A DNA stretch of 64,000 bases from CAVVFX01 sp963747535 (GTDB taxonomy: Bacteria; Acidobacteriota; Terriglobia; Bryobacterales; Bryobacteraceae): positions 434,001 to 498,000 of the forward strand of contig CAVVFX010000006.1 of assembly GCA_963747535.1 (NCBI GenBank). The letters are read 5' to 3'. Made by a program: the position numbers and the translations under genes. Shown one piece after another: positions 34,916 to 45,079 of the stretch. How positions within the stretch are numbered: position 1 is the first letter of the stretch; every line of letters begins with the position of its first letter. The notes under the pieces are model-generated. The model searched no databases. It worked only from the letters and a program-made list of their open reading frames with translations, and was not told where the DNA came from.

Positions 34916-37192
34916 ATGAACAACGATCGTGATTTTGATGTTCTTCCCGCTCCCGTTCGACGCGAACCGGGATCTGGTGCGGGCCTAATCCAGGAAAGCG
35001 AAATCTGGGCACGACGCATGCCGGTCACGCCGGAGCCCAGCATGGCCGTCGAGTATGCGCGCACGTTCTGGAGTCATCGCTGGCTGGTGGCTGGTTCTGT
35101 TTTCGCCGGATGCCTGGTTGCTTTCGCCTGTACGCTGGCGACAGTGCCGGTATTCCGTGCTCACACATCGGTGGAGATTCAAGGCTTCAATTCGCAGTTC
35201 ATGAACATGCGGGCGGTGGACCCGACGGAGCAGTCAGGGAGTTCCTCGGATGAATCGTTTGTGCAGACGCAGATCAAGTTACTGCAAAGCGAGTCTTTGG
35301 TTTCCGAGGTAGTCACGAAACTCAACTCCCAGGGCGGGCAAAAAGTGCCCCGGCAGGACCTGTTGACCATATGGCAGAGGGCGTTCGGCAAGGGCACCGG
35401 CGGAGATTTGCCGCGAAAAGCAGCTCTGCAGTATATCGCGGAGAACCTTAAGGTCAAGCCGATGGGGATGACGCGACTGGTAGAGGTGAGCTGCCTCGGC
35501 TGGGACGCGAAACTCGCGGCTGAATTCTGTAACACGCTGACGCAACAGTTCATCGACGACGGGCTGAAAGCCCGCTTGTCCGCGGCCCAGAATACCAGCG
35601 AATGGCTGACTAAACAAGTGGCCGATATTCGCGAAAAGTTGTCCGAGTCCGAGAACCGGCTGCAGGCGATGCAGCGTGATAATGCCATGTATGCTTCGGA
35701 CAGAGAGACGATTGCACAAACCAAATTGAGGCAACTGCAGGACGAGGCATCGCGCTCCGAAGCCGACAAGATCGGGAAGTTCGCCCAATATCAGCTAACT
35801 ACCACAGCTCCGCCGGACACGCTCCCAATGGTTTTGGATAGCGGGCCGTTGAAAGAGTACCAGATGAAAAAAACGGAGCTCACGCGGCAACTCGCCGAAA
35901 AGAGCCCGCCGCTGCTTCCTACCCATCCCGAAGTGATGCATCTCAAGGCGGAAATAGCGGCGATCGAGAACGCCATCCAGAGGGAGCGGGCCAATGTTAT
36001 CGCCCGTGCGAAGAACGAATACACGTCGGCGGTGCAGCGTGAGCAGTTGGTCGGCGAGCAATTTGCGCAGCAGCAGAAGATCGTCGCCAAACAACTCGAA
36101 AGAAGCGCGCAGATCGAGATGCTGCAGCGGGAGGTAACCTCCAGCCGTACGATTTACGAGGGCCTGCTGCAGCGGGCCAAAGAGGCCGGGTTTGTCACGG
36201 CAATGCGGGCCAGCACCGTTCGCATAGTGGATCCGGCGACGGTGAATTTTACCCCGATTGCGCCGCGAAGGACGGTCACCACACTCATCGGCGGCGGAGT
36301 AGCGGCCTTATTCAGTCTCATGTTCGCCCTGATCCGACAGCGCAACGATCCCAGGCTGCGAACTCCCGAGGATGTCAAGCGGCAGTTGAAGATCCGGGAA
36401 GTCGGTGTGATTCCCTCGGTGAGTACGGATCGCCGGCTGCGGGCCAGCATCCTGCAGCGCTTCCGCCACTTGGACCGGGGCAAATTCGATCTCACTACCT
36501 GGACCAACCGTGACTCTCTCCTGGCCGAAGCCTATCGGGTGGCGATCAATACGATCTTCATCGCGAAGCGGCGTTCGTATAAGTCGGCGGTTCTGGTGAT
36601 CTCCAGCCCGAGCGTGGGCGAGGGCAAAACGACCGCGACCGCCAATCTTGCGATTGCGCTGGCCGAGACCCGCAAACGGGTGATCGTGGTGGATGGTGAT
36701 CTGCGCAATCCGCGACTGCACAAGAGTCTGGGAGTCGATAACGGATTCGGGCTCCGCGATGTACTTCGCGCCGATGCAACTCTGCATGACGGGGAACTGG
36801 AGAACCTGGTAAAGCTAACATCGATTCCCGGCGTATCCCTGGTGCCGAGCGGCTCCAGGTGCGACGAGGATTCAATCAGCCTGCTGCACTCGCCCAATCT
36901 ACCGGTAGTCATCAGGTCCCTGGCGTCGAAGTTCGATGTCGTCCTGATCGACACGCCCCCGATGTTGAACCTGGCAGACGCGCGGATCTTTTGCGAGTCG
37001 GCCGACGGCGCAATATTGGTGGTCCGTTCCAATTCGACGACCCGGGAAATGGCAGTCGTCGCATACGATGGCTTCGCCGCGGTCAATACGCCAGTGATTG
37101 GCGTCCTCCTGAATGATTTCGATGCGAGAAGCGAAGCCGGCTACGGCTACTACAAGAAGTACGAGGAATATTATAAGCCGCAGACCAGTTGA
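34916..37192 (+). CDS. Wzc-like chain-length regulator with tyrosine kinase domain
   Basis: A 758-residue polysaccharide co-polymerase. The Wzz domain with the first membrane helix lies at about 50-90, a long coiled-coil region follows (about 180-440), and a second helix (TTLIGGGVAALFSLMFALI) precedes the BY-kinase domain (about 530-740). The kinase has Walker A SSPSVGEGKTT, Walker A' VIVVDGDLRNPRL and Walker B VVLIDTPP. The C-terminus is a tyrosine cluster (YGYYKKYEEYY) suited to autophosphorylation. It controls polymer length and export with Wza. The ATG lies right after the wza stop. No Wzb-type phosphatase gene is present in the window. Confidence 0.94.
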   Translation: MNNDRDFDVLPAPVRREPGSGAGLIQESEIWARRMPVTPEPSMAVEYARTFWSHRWLVAGSVFAGCLVAFACTLATVPVFRAHTSVEIQGFNSQFMNMRAVDPTEQSGSSSDESFVQTQIKLLQSESLVSEVVTKLNSQGGQKVPRQDLLTIWQRAFGKGTGGDLPRKAALQYIAENLKVKPMGMTRLVEVSCLGWDAKLAAEFCNTLTQQFIDDGLKARLSAAQNTSEWLTKQVADIREKLSESENRLQAMQRDNAMYASDRETIAQTKLRQLQDEASRSEADKIGKFAQYQLTTTAPPDTLPMVLDSGPLKEYQMKKTELTRQLAEKSPPLLPTHPEVMHLKAEIAAIENAIQRERANVIARAKNEYTSAVQREQLVGEQFAQQQKIVAKQLERSAQIEMLQREVTSSRTIYEGLLQRAKEAGFVTAMRASTVRIVDPATVNFTPIAPRRTVTTLIGGGVAALFSLMFALIRQRNDPRLRTPEDVKRQLKIREVGVIPSVSTDRRLRASILQRFRHLDRGKFDLTTWTNRDSLLAEAYRVAINTIFIAKRRSYKSAVLVISSPSVGEGKTTATANLAIALAETRKRVIVVDGDLRNPRLHKSLGVDNGFGLRDVLRADATLHDGELENLVKLTSIPGVSLVPSGSRCDEDSISLLHSPNLPVVIRSLASKFDVVLIDTPPMLNLADARIFCESADGAILVVRSNSTTREMAVVAYDGFAAVNTPVIGVLLNDFDARSEAGYGYYKKYEEYYKPQTS

Positions 37193-37205
37193 AGAAACGG
37201 TAAAC

Positions 37206-38813
37206 GTGCTGCCAGCTATCTTAGACAAAGAACATCGGGAAAAGGAGGCTACTATAGGCCCCGAACTCGCTGTCTCGAAACCGCGATCGCTTGCAAGGGA
37301 CCTGCTGAGCGGGACGTCAGCGCTCGGGATCGCGATGCTGATCGAGCGCGGGCTCGGCTTTGTCGCGAACGCTATGGCCGCGAGGTTCGCAGGTTCGCAA
37401 GTGTTCGGCGCATATTCGGTTTCGCTGACCACGGCAACTAACATTGCGAACTATGCGGCAGGAGGAATCGGTTCCACCGCGACTCGTTTTTCCGCCCAAC
37501 CAGCGCGTGACAGCGCCGAATATGCCACGGTGGCGCGGGCGCTGGCGATCATTTCGCTGGTTTCGGCAGCCGTGGCAATGGGTCTTTTGTACGGCTCGGC
37601 CGGGTTTCTGGCGCATTGGTTGCTGCGCAAGGACGATCTGGCGGCGCTATTGCGCCTGGCATCGCTGTGCGCCGGTGGAGCAATCCTGCTCGAATGCTGC
37701 CGCGGTTTCCTGATCGGCAGGAGAAGGTTGGGAGCGATTGTTCTGCTCTCGGGAATAGTAGGGATGGGCATGCTGGGGCTGATGCCCATCGCGGCGCGAT
37801 ACGGTCCGACGCCGATGGTTGCGACGCAGGCCGGAGTGGCGTTCGCCGCAGTTCTCGCGTGCCTGATGTTCGCGCGACGCCTGGGTTTGACGGGTATAGG
37901 CCAGCCGCCGCGCAAGAAGGTGGGCTCCATGGTTCGAGACATATGGGCCTTCGGCCTGGTTCAATTGAGCGGACTAATCGCACTGAACCTTGCCGGCTGG
38001 TGGCTAACCTCGCTGGTGGCTCGCGCCGATAAGAGTCTGGCTCAGGTCGGGCTGTTCGCGGTGGCCCATCAACTTCGGAACGTGGTGGCGTTAGGTCCGG
38101 CCCTGTTGACGGAGAGCGCGCTCGCCTTGATGATCGGAAGCCATGAAAACTCAGCCAGAGATCCCGAGCGTGTGCTGGCGGTGTGCACTTTCGCATCGGT
38201 GGCAGTCACGGTGCTTTGCGCGGGAATCGGAATCATCATTCTGCCGTGGGCACTCCCGCTAGCCTATGGATCCGCTTTTCGACCCGGTGTTTTACCCGCG
38301 ACTCTAGCCCTTTCGACCGCAGTCGTCCATATGGGGAGTGCGCCCGCCGGAGCCCGGCTGACGATCGTCTCGATTCGTGTCTGGGGAATGATCAACGCGA
38401 TGTGGGCCGTACTGGTGGCGGTCAGCGCGACGGCCTTCGTCACCCAAGGAGGCGCGACTTCCGCGACCGCGATTTACCTGGCTGCGCATTTTGTCAGCGG
38501 GATTGCGACGTTCACTTACTTACGAGTGCGTAAGCAGACAAGCTCCCGAATCATTGTGATCTATCTTCTGGCTGCTGCCGGCGTGACATTGCTGGCGGGC
38601 GAGGAACTTCTCCGTCTGAACTCTCCAACGCAGGTGGTTTTGTGGACCGCGTCGATGGCGGCCACCGTAGCAGCGACACTCTGGGCCCTGGTCATCGCGG
38701 GGCGGCCGCAAAATCTAGTTCCGGATATTCATCAACTGGCGGGGTACTGGCGCAGCTTTCGTCAGAGTCGGTTCGCCTTCACCTTCGGAACGGGCCCGGA
38801 GAGTGCCGTATGA
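37206..38813 (+). CDS. Wzx-like polysaccharide flippase
   Basis: A polytopic membrane protein of about 535 residues with roughly 12-14 hydrophobic segments, e.g. ALAIISLVSAAVAMGLLYGSAGFLAHW and AIVLLSGIVGMGMLGLMPIAA. Its overall pattern is that of the MOP/MATE polysaccharide transporter group: the LLSGTSALGIAMLIERGLGFVANAMAARF opening is typical. It should flip the undecaprenyl-linked repeat unit. The start is uncertain: GTG at 37206 is my choice, and the frame is open upstream into the wzc-like gene. Its stop overlaps the next start (ATGA). Confidence 0.85.
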   Translation: MLPAILDKEHREKEATIGPELAVSKPRSLARDLLSGTSALGIAMLIERGLGFVANAMAARFAGSQVFGAYSVSLTTATNIANYAAGGIGSTATRFSAQPARDSAEYATVARALAIISLVSAAVAMGLLYGSAGFLAHWLLRKDDLAALLRLASLCAGGAILLECCRGFLIGRRRLGAIVLLSGIVGMGMLGLMPIAARYGPTPMVATQAGVAFAAVLACLMFARRLGLTGIGQPPRKKVGSMVRDIWAFGLVQLSGLIALNLAGWWLTSLVARADKSLAQVGLFAVAHQLRNVVALGPALLTESALALMIGSHENSARDPERVLAVCTFASVAVTVLCAGIGIIILPWALPLAYGSAFRPGVLPATLALSTAVVHMGSAPAGARLTIVSIRVWGMINAMWAVLVAVSATAFVTQGGATSATAIYLAAHFVSGIATFTYLRVRKQTSSRIIVIYLLAAAGVTLLAGEELLRLNSPTQVVLWTASMAATVAATLWALVIAGRPQNLVPDIHQLAGYWRSFRQSRFAFTFGTGPESAV

Positions 38814-39988
38814 ACACGGCTCTGCGCACAACCCAAATGGCGATCGATGGCGCCAGCAAACCGATCCGCTTGCTGGCGTATGTACATTTGCGCAATATCT
38901 ATGGCTCGACCGGCGCCGGCCGCGTGGCCCGCCAGGTAATCGAGCATCTCTCGCGCCAGGCAGGGATGTCGCTCAAGATATTGGCGGACCCAGCGGATTA
39001 CGCCCGGATCGTTCCAAAAGTCGGAGAGCCGTGGAGCAGTTTCGATTATCGTTTCATCGCCAACGAAACATCTTCCCAGCAATTGCGCTGGCTACTACTC
39101 GGGAAGCCGAAATCCGAGAGCTACTGGCCCGAAGCCGACGTGGTTTATTGCACTGCCGAGTCCTTTGTGCCGGCGCGAAAGAGCCGGATCGCAGTGACAT
39201 TGCACGACGCGGCCTATTTTGAAAAGGATGCGCACCGTCACGATCTTGCGTATTACAAGACCAGGACGAAGTGGCGGATTTTATACCGTGCGCTCTCTCG
39301 CCGGGCTGACATGTTCCACGTGGTTTCCCACTTCTCCGCGGAAAGGCTGGCTCACTTCTTCCCGGCGATCAAGAGCCGCATACGGGTAGTGCATAACGCG
39401 GTCACCGAAAACTTTCTGGAACCGGTGACGGCTGAAGGAAAGCGGTATCTGGAGGAGATGAAGTTAGACGGCGCTCCGTTTGTCCTGCTACCCCGCGGTC
39501 TCTCCTACCGCAAGAACGCGGACATGGTGATCGAGAACTGGCCGAAACTACAGGAGCGGCATCCGGGCCTCAAGCTGGTGGTTACCAGTCATTGCGATCA
39601 GCCTTACGTGGAGAGGGCGAAACAATTATCTTCCGTGGTCCTGACCGGTTTCGTGTCCGACGATGCCTTGTGCGCACTCTATTCGGCAGCGCAGGCGGTG
39701 TGGTTCCCGTCTCTTTACGAAGGCTTCGGACTTCCGGTAATTGAAGCCATGGCGTGCGGCGCACCGGTAGTAGCCAGTAATGCGTCTTCGATACCGGAGA
39801 TCGCAGGCACTGCCGCGATTCTCGTCGAGCCTCGTAAGCCTTCCGATTACATCGACGCTTTGGACGCCTTAATCCGGAACGCGTCGCTGCGTGCCGAGTA
39901 TTCCAATCGCGGTCAAACACGGGCGAGGCTCTTTACGTGGCCCGTAGCCGCGAGCCAGCTTCGCGGTCATTTTTCGCAATTGCTGTAA
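38810..39988 (+). CDS. Family GT4 glycosyltransferase 1
   Basis: A 392-residue retaining GT-B glycosyltransferase. The N-terminal acceptor domain includes VHLRNIYGSTGAGRVARQVIEHL. The C-terminal donor domain has FVLLPRGLSYRKN, VLTGFVSDDALCALYSAAQAVWFPSLYEGFGLPVIEAMACGAPVVASN with the EX7E motif, and IPEIAGTAAILVEP. It adds one sugar to the lipid-linked unit on the cytosolic side; donor and acceptor cannot be read. The ATG at 38810 overlaps the flippase stop by 4 bases, so it belongs to the operon. Confidence 0.92.
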   Translation: MNTALRTTQMAIDGASKPIRLLAYVHLRNIYGSTGAGRVARQVIEHLSRQAGMSLKILADPADYARIVPKVGEPWSSFDYRFIANETSSQQLRWLLLGKPKSESYWPEADVVYCTAESFVPARKSRIAVTLHDAAYFEKDAHRHDLAYYKTRTKWRILYRALSRRADMFHVVSHFSAERLAHFFPAIKSRIRVVHNAVTENFLEPVTAEGKRYLEEMKLDGAPFVLLPRGLSYRKNADMVIENWPKLQERHPGLKLVVTSHCDQPYVERAKQLSSVVLTGFVSDDALCALYSAAQAVWFPSLYEGFGLPVIEAMACGAPVVASNASSIPEIAGTAAILVEPRKPSDYIDALDALIRNASLRAEYSNRGQTRARLFTWPVAASQLRGHFSQLL

Positions 39989-40020
39989 CGAGAAGTATCG
40001 GCCCTTGAAGGCCGGCTACT

Positions 40021-41241
40021 ATGCCCACCACTCAAACCATTCAGACGGCAGCCTCACCCGTTGCCACCAAGGCCGCGTCGCCCGAGTTGTCTGCGCTGAC
40101 CGGTGTTCGCTTCTTCGCGGCGTCGTTCGTGGTTTTGTACCACTTCGGACGGTCGTTTCTTGCTGGAGCTCCGGGACCGATCACCAGCATCGCGGGCACA
40201 GGGTACTCGGCAGTGGGCTTCTTTTTTCTGCTGTCCGGATTTGTGATGACTTACAGTTATCTGATGCCGGACGGCCGGATGCGGGGCAGCAAGCAGTCGT
40301 TCTGGGCGGCTCGAGTGGCTCGCATTTATCCGGCGTACCTGTTGGCCTTCCTGATAGCGGCTCCGTTCAATATCATCGGCTCGACGCATTTAAACGGTGC
40401 TGCAACGGCATCCGCCAAGCTGTTGGCCGGCGGCGCGTCGGTGTTAACGCTGATGCAAGCCTGGACACCTTGGACTGCATGGTATTGGAACTATCCTGCC
40501 TGGTCGCTATCGGGTGAAGCGTTTTTCTATCTGGCCTTTCCCTTTCTGGTCCCGCTGATCGGGCGGCTCTCGCGAAGACAGTGCCTGATGCTATTGCCGG
40601 TGGTGTGGCTGGGCGCCCTCATATTGCCGGCGTACTATTCCGCATTTCATGCAAGCGTGACCGCTCCTCCATTCAGTAACGGTCAAATCGCGGTCGAAGT
40701 CACCCCGCTGTTCCGGCTACCCGAATTCGTGATGGGTATCTTAGTAGCGCGAGTATTTGTTCTCGGCCGAACCGGACCTGCGATTGCGCGCCCGCAATGG
40801 CTTTGTTATGCCGGAATTGCAGGCGCGGCAGTGCTGTTGAGTTTTAGTTTGTCAATTCCACGTCCCCTGATAGCGGACGGATTAGCCGCGCCGTTTTCAG
40901 CACTTACGATCTTTGGCCTTGCGCACGGCACGGGATTACTCGCCAGATTTCTGTCACTCCGGCCAATGGTTCTGCTGGGAGAGGCAAGTTACGGGATCTA
41001 TATTCTCCAGGTTCCCGTAGGGTATGTTTTCGGAATCGATTCGGCGAAGGGAGATCCAGTGCGAACCGCTCTCTTTGTTGCCGGATTGATTTTAATCTCG
41101 GTCGGTGTGTTCAAGTTCATCGAGCGGCCGCTCCGTCCCCACTTGAGGGCCAAGCTATTGAGATTGCTGCCGGGCCGGGAGGCGCCGGCGTCCAGGCAGG
41201 AATCGAGAATCAACAACGCGGTCCTGAGAGGCCAAGTATGA
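40021..41241 (+). CDS. Acyltransferase 3 family membrane protein (OafA/NodX-like)
   Basis: A 406-residue multipass acyltransferase of about ten helices. The family opening ELSALTGVRFFAASFVVLYHFG contains the conserved His, and GYSAVGFFFLLSGFVMTYSYL and FWAARVARIYPAYLLAFLI follow with the Arg motif. It likely O-acetylates or otherwise acylates sugars of the polymer, using a cytosolic acyl donor. A 32-bp gap precedes it; its TGA overlaps the following ATG. It is one of two acyl-decoration enzymes in the locus, the other being the MBOAT. Confidence 0.9.
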   Translation: MPTTQTIQTAASPVATKAASPELSALTGVRFFAASFVVLYHFGRSFLAGAPGPITSIAGTGYSAVGFFFLLSGFVMTYSYLMPDGRMRGSKQSFWAARVARIYPAYLLAFLIAAPFNIIGSTHLNGAATASAKLLAGGASVLTLMQAWTPWTAWYWNYPAWSLSGEAFFYLAFPFLVPLIGRLSRRQCLMLLPVVWLGALILPAYYSAFHASVTAPPFSNGQIAVEVTPLFRLPEFVMGILVARVFVLGRTGPAIARPQWLCYAGIAGAAVLLSFSLSIPRPLIADGLAAPFSALTIFGLAHGTGLLARFLSLRPMVLLGEASYGIYILQVPVGYVFGIDSAKGDPVRTALFVAGLILISVGVFKFIERPLRPHLRAKLLRLLPGREAPASRQESRINNAVLRGQV

Positions 41242-42512
41242 AAGCCGTGGTGGTACATCGCGGCGGGCGGGATGCTTACCAGGTTGCCCGGGCCTTAGCG
41301 GAAGCCGGTGAACTCGATCGGTTAGTCACTGATCTTTATTGGCCGGCGGATCGTGAATGGGCGGGAAGAGTCGCGGAAAGAATCCCGGTTGAACTGCGTT
41401 CGCTCTGCAATGCACGGTACGCCGAAGGTCTTCCTTCGGGATCCGTTCATAGCTGTTGGTTCAGCGGACTGGTATCACTCGCGTGTGAGAGACTGCCCCA
41501 TCTTCCGTTCAATTGGCGACGCAGCGCAACGCGATGGTCCGACCGGGTGCTGGGCAGGACGGCCGGGCGACTCGCGCGGCGCAATGGATCGGCGTTGGTC
41601 AGCTACAGCTACTATGGTCACAGCTCTTTCTCGAGTTTCGGAAAACCCGGGATACTCTTCCAGTTACATCCGCATCCGACCAGCGTCCGCAGGATCCTTC
41701 TGGACGAGTTACGGGCGCATCCCGAAACCTCGACCTCGCTCGAAAAAGAATGGGAGCTGGCTCTTCCCGAGGATGATTTCAACCGGCTGGTCCAGGAAGT
41801 GACCATGGCCGACGCATGGATCGTTGCGTCGTCATTTACGAGGCAGACCCTGGTCGAGAATGGGATTCCGGCCGAGCGCATTCACGTGGCGCCGTACGGT
41901 GTCGACGCGGAGCGTTTTCAGCCGGCGCCAGCTAACCAGAGGTGCGGTGCGGTCAACGGACCGTTGAAGCTATTGTTCGTCGGGCGCATTGTCCAGCGAA
42001 AGGGCATTAAGTATTTGTTGGAGGCGCTGCGACAATTCCCCAAAGAGCACGTGGCTCTCACGATTGCCGGACGTCCGGTCGATGACTTACAAATTCTGAG
42101 AGAACTAGGCGACCGCATTACGGTTCGGCCATCGGTCAGCGACACAGAACTCAAAGGTCTCTATCAGGCCTCCGATCTCCTGGTCCTGCCGAGTGTGGCG
42201 GAAGGCTTTGGCCAGGTTCTGCTGGAGTCGCTGGCCAGTGGACTGCCCATCCTCAGCACTACCAGTACTGCTGCTCCGGACCTGATTTCCCAGGGCTGTG
42301 AAGGATGGTTTGTCCCGCCATGCCGAGTCGGACATCTGGTCGAGCGGATCGAGTGGGCTCTCGGCAACCGGGCGAGGCTGGAAGGCATGCGGCGCGCGGC
42401 GCGGGAACGCGCAACCAGACTGACGTGGCAGCGTTTTCGGAGCCAGATTAGAGAAGTCGTGCACGGCTTTGCTCAAACGGAGACCCTGGACGAGGTGCCT
42501 GTCGATGTTTGA
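41238..42512 (+). CDS. Family GT4 glycosyltransferase 2
   Basis: A 424-residue GT-B glycosyltransferase. The donor-binding half contains LKLLFVGRIVQRKGIKYLLEAL, ITVRPSVSDTELKGLYQASDLLVLPSVAEGFGQVLLESLASGLPIL (EX7E) and TAAPDLISQGCEGWFVPP. The N-terminal half (HRGGRDAYQVARALAEAGELDRLVTDLYW) is of a type seen in acidobacterial and planctomycete EPS clusters. The start overlaps the acyltransferase stop (ATGA). Sugar specificity is unknown. Confidence 0.9.
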   Translation: MKAVVVHRGGRDAYQVARALAEAGELDRLVTDLYWPADREWAGRVAERIPVELRSLCNARYAEGLPSGSVHSCWFSGLVSLACERLPHLPFNWRRSATRWSDRVLGRTAGRLARRNGSALVSYSYYGHSSFSSFGKPGILFQLHPHPTSVRRILLDELRAHPETSTSLEKEWELALPEDDFNRLVQEVTMADAWIVASSFTRQTLVENGIPAERIHVAPYGVDAERFQPAPANQRCGAVNGPLKLLFVGRIVQRKGIKYLLEALRQFPKEHVALTIAGRPVDDLQILRELGDRITVRPSVSDTELKGLYQASDLLVLPSVAEGFGQVLLESLASGLPILSTTSTAAPDLISQGCEGWFVPPCRVGHLVERIEWALGNRARLEGMRRAARERATRLTWQRFRSQIREVVHGFAQTETLDEVPVDV

Positions 42513-43881
42513 GCTTCTCCTGGTGCTGACGGGAGCTGCGATCGGCCTGGCACTGCTGTGTGCCTATGACGGTAGTGAGGACATTCTACATCCGATCATT
42601 TTCCTCGGTCCGATGATGTTCTTCCTCTATGTCTGGATGCCGACGCGCCTCTACATAGACGGACATCTGGACGGGTTTTTAGATGGGGATCAGCTGGTGT
42701 TCGCGCAGACTTTGAACCTGCTCGGTGTTTGCGCGATGCTCGCCGGTGTTCTTTCGGTCGGCTTCGCACGCAGGAGTACAGCCGCGACATGCGTTGAACT
42801 ACCACCCAGAACGGGACTGCGGCTGGTGATCGGCGGCTGCGTTGTGGGTACGGTCGGGTTAGGTTGCTGGGGGATTGCAATTATCAACGTGGGCGGCTTC
42901 GTCGACGCTTTCAGTAAGTCCTATGCCGGTGGTTGGGATGATAGCGGCTATATCCGCGATGGAAGTCTGCTGCTGGTGGCTGGTGTCCTCCTGATACTCG
43001 CGGGGTCAGCCTGGCGGATGAGGGCGCTATACACCACTTTGACGGCTATATTCGCGCTCCCCTGGATAACCCAGGCGCTGCTGACTTCGCGCCGCGGTCC
43101 GACCTTTGCCATCGTGACGGTCCTGGCAATGGGATGGTATCTCACGCGCGGGCGCCGTCCGGCATCGATTGCCGTGATCCTGGCCGGCGGAATGATGGGA
43201 TATCTCGTGTTGTTCCTGGTGACTAATCGCAATAACATACACCTGGGCGCCGACCTGCAGGACGACATGAACACGGACGTGACTCAATTTGTCGAGGGCG
43301 CCGACACCGGCAATGAGTATATCTATGGCGCCGGATCGATCTTCGCAGCCCAACGCCGGGACCACTATTTCTGGGGCAGACGCTATCTTGCGCAGTTACT
43401 GGTACGCCCGATACCCAGCTCCGTGTGGCCCACGAAATACGAGGATTTCGGAGTTCCCGAGCTGCTGAATAATGCAGGCACGGGGGAAGGCTTCGAAGAT
43501 GCTCTCGGCTGGCAAGGCGCGATAGGCTCCGCACCTGGAATCGTCGCCGACACGTGGATCGAGTTTCACTGGCTCAACCTGCCTTTTCTATTTCTCCTGG
43601 GTGTGGGCTACGGCTACACGTGGAAGAAAGCCATTCAAAAGGGTGGGCCATGGAATACCCAGTTCGCCATCCTGTCGGCGCTCTCAATCTACATGATCAT
43701 GCAAACGATGGAAGCGATCATTTTCCGGTCACTTGAACTTTCGATTCCGAGCTGGCTCATTTGGAACTGGGCGTTGAAAGCGTCGGCCGACAGGGAATTG
43801 CAGGCACAGAGTCCAGACCCGGCAGCTTCAGGCAGACCGCGTTGGCAAACTGCCGGTGAGGCGGACCTTTATGTCCACTAG
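42505..43881 (+). CDS. Wzy-like polysaccharide polymerase, polytopic membrane protein
   Basis: A 458-residue protein with about ten to twelve membrane helices and a large hydrophilic loop at about 255-350 (NNIHLGADLQDDMNTDV...RDHYFWGRRYLAQLLVRPIPSSVWPTKYED). The PIPSxxWPxKY stretch and overall topology are typical of Wzy/O-antigen-polymerase-like proteins, which vary strongly in sequence. It would polymerise flipped repeat units at the periplasmic face. The start at 42505 overlaps the stop of the previous gene. The name rests on topology and context. Confidence 0.75.
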   Translation: MFELLLVLTGAAIGLALLCAYDGSEDILHPIIFLGPMMFFLYVWMPTRLYIDGHLDGFLDGDQLVFAQTLNLLGVCAMLAGVLSVGFARRSTAATCVELPPRTGLRLVIGGCVVGTVGLGCWGIAIINVGGFVDAFSKSYAGGWDDSGYIRDGSLLLVAGVLLILAGSAWRMRALYTTLTAIFALPWITQALLTSRRGPTFAIVTVLAMGWYLTRGRRPASIAVILAGGMMGYLVLFLVTNRNNIHLGADLQDDMNTDVTQFVEGADTGNEYIYGAGSIFAAQRRDHYFWGRRYLAQLLVRPIPSSVWPTKYEDFGVPELLNNAGTGEGFEDALGWQGAIGSAPGIVADTWIEFHWLNLPFLFLLGVGYGYTWKKAIQKGGPWNTQFAILSALSIYMIMQTMEAIIFRSLELSIPSWLIWNWALKASADRELQAQSPDPAASGRPRWQTAGEADLYVH

Positions 43882-45079
43882 CGTACCCACGGCTCGTGTG
43901 CCGGAGAAGCACTCCTCCGCCGTTGGTCTGGCCACATCCGCCACCTGCAAAGTTGCGGTCATCTGGATTGACTGGTATGCGTATCACCTGGCAAGGTACA
44001 AGGCTCTTGTCGACAACGCATGGTTGTCGGGCCGTGTTGCTGGAATCGAGGTGGTGGGAGGCGCAGGCGTTCACGGGAAGCTTCTTTTTCGGGAAGAAAA
44101 GCGCGATTCACTGGCAGTCCAGACTCTGTTTCCCAAATCCAGTTGGGCAGAGATCTCGCAGATCAAGGCGGCGGCGAAAATCTGGAGCGCGCTGGATTCG
44201 CTGAATCCCGAGGCTGTACTGGTGCCGGGCTATTACACACTGCCGGGCATCGCGGCGGCGGCCTGGGCCAAGGCTCGCGGCAGGCGAAGTATTCTGATGT
44301 CGGAAACCACGCGCGATGACCACCGGCGAAGTCCCCTGCGCGAGTGGGGCAAGGCGGGCCTGGTGCGCGCGCTATTCGACCGTGCAATAGTCGGGGGCAC
44401 GCCTCATGCCCGCTATCTGGAGAGCCTCGGCTTCCCCCGAAAGCACATCGCACGAACCTACGACATCGTAGACAACCATTTCTTCGCCGATGGCGCGGTT
44501 GAACTGCGCCGCAACAGCGGACCGTCGGACTATGGATTGCCGGAACGGTATTTCCTCTATGTCGGCCGGTTGGCTCAGGAGAAGAATGCCGGGTGGATGA
44601 TCGACGAATTCGCGGCTTACGCGAAGTGCGGCGGCGATTGGTCGCTGGTCATTGCGGGCGATGGGCCACTCAATAACGACTTGCGCCGGCGCGCTCTCGC
44701 GAGCGGTGTCGGGTCGCGAACTCACTTCTGCGGGATGAAGACCGCCGAGGGCCTGCTTCCGTATTACGCTTTCGCCGGTTGCTTTGTTCTTCCAAGTCTT
44801 CGTGAACCGTGGGGACTGGTGGTGAACGAGGCTATGGCCGCGGGTCTCCCGGTTATGGTGTCCGGCCGTTGCGGATGCGCCGAGGATCTGGTGCAAAGCG
44901 GACAGAACGGATATGTATTCGATCCCAGCGCGCGCGGAAGCCTGGAGGCGAGAATGAACGACATAGCCCATCTGCCCGCGGCGGCGCGGGAACTGATGGG
45001 TCTGCGATCGCAAGAAATTATTTCCGACTACTCGCCGGACCGCTGGGCTTCGGAAGTTGTGAACTGTCTGGCAATATGA
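43871..45079 (+). CDS. Family GT4 glycosyltransferase 3
   Basis: A 402-residue GT-B glycosyltransferase. After a short N-terminal tail it begins CKVAVIWIDWYAYHLARYKAL. The donor domain reads YFLYVGRLAQEKNAGWMIDEFAAYA, SLVIAGDGPLNNDLRR, and FVLPSLREPWGLVVNEAMAAGLPVMVSGRCGCAEDLVQSGQNGYVFDP, with an EX7E-type motif (EPWGLVVNE). It overlaps both neighbours (start within the polymerase end, stop within the next ATG), so it is in the same transcript. Substrates unknown. Confidence 0.9.
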   Translation: MSTSVPTARVPEKHSSAVGLATSATCKVAVIWIDWYAYHLARYKALVDNAWLSGRVAGIEVVGGAGVHGKLLFREEKRDSLAVQTLFPKSSWAEISQIKAAAKIWSALDSLNPEAVLVPGYYTLPGIAAAAWAKARGRRSILMSETTRDDHRRSPLREWGKAGLVRALFDRAIVGGTPHARYLESLGFPRKHIARTYDIVDNHFFADGAVELRRNSGPSDYGLPERYFLYVGRLAQEKNAGWMIDEFAAYAKCGGDWSLVIAGDGPLNNDLRRRALASGVGSRTHFCGMKTAEGLLPYYAFAGCFVLPSLREPWGLVVNEAMAAGLPVMVSGRCGCAEDLVQSGQNGYVFDPSARGSLEARMNDIAHLPAAARELMGLRSQEIISDYSPDRWASEVVNCLAI

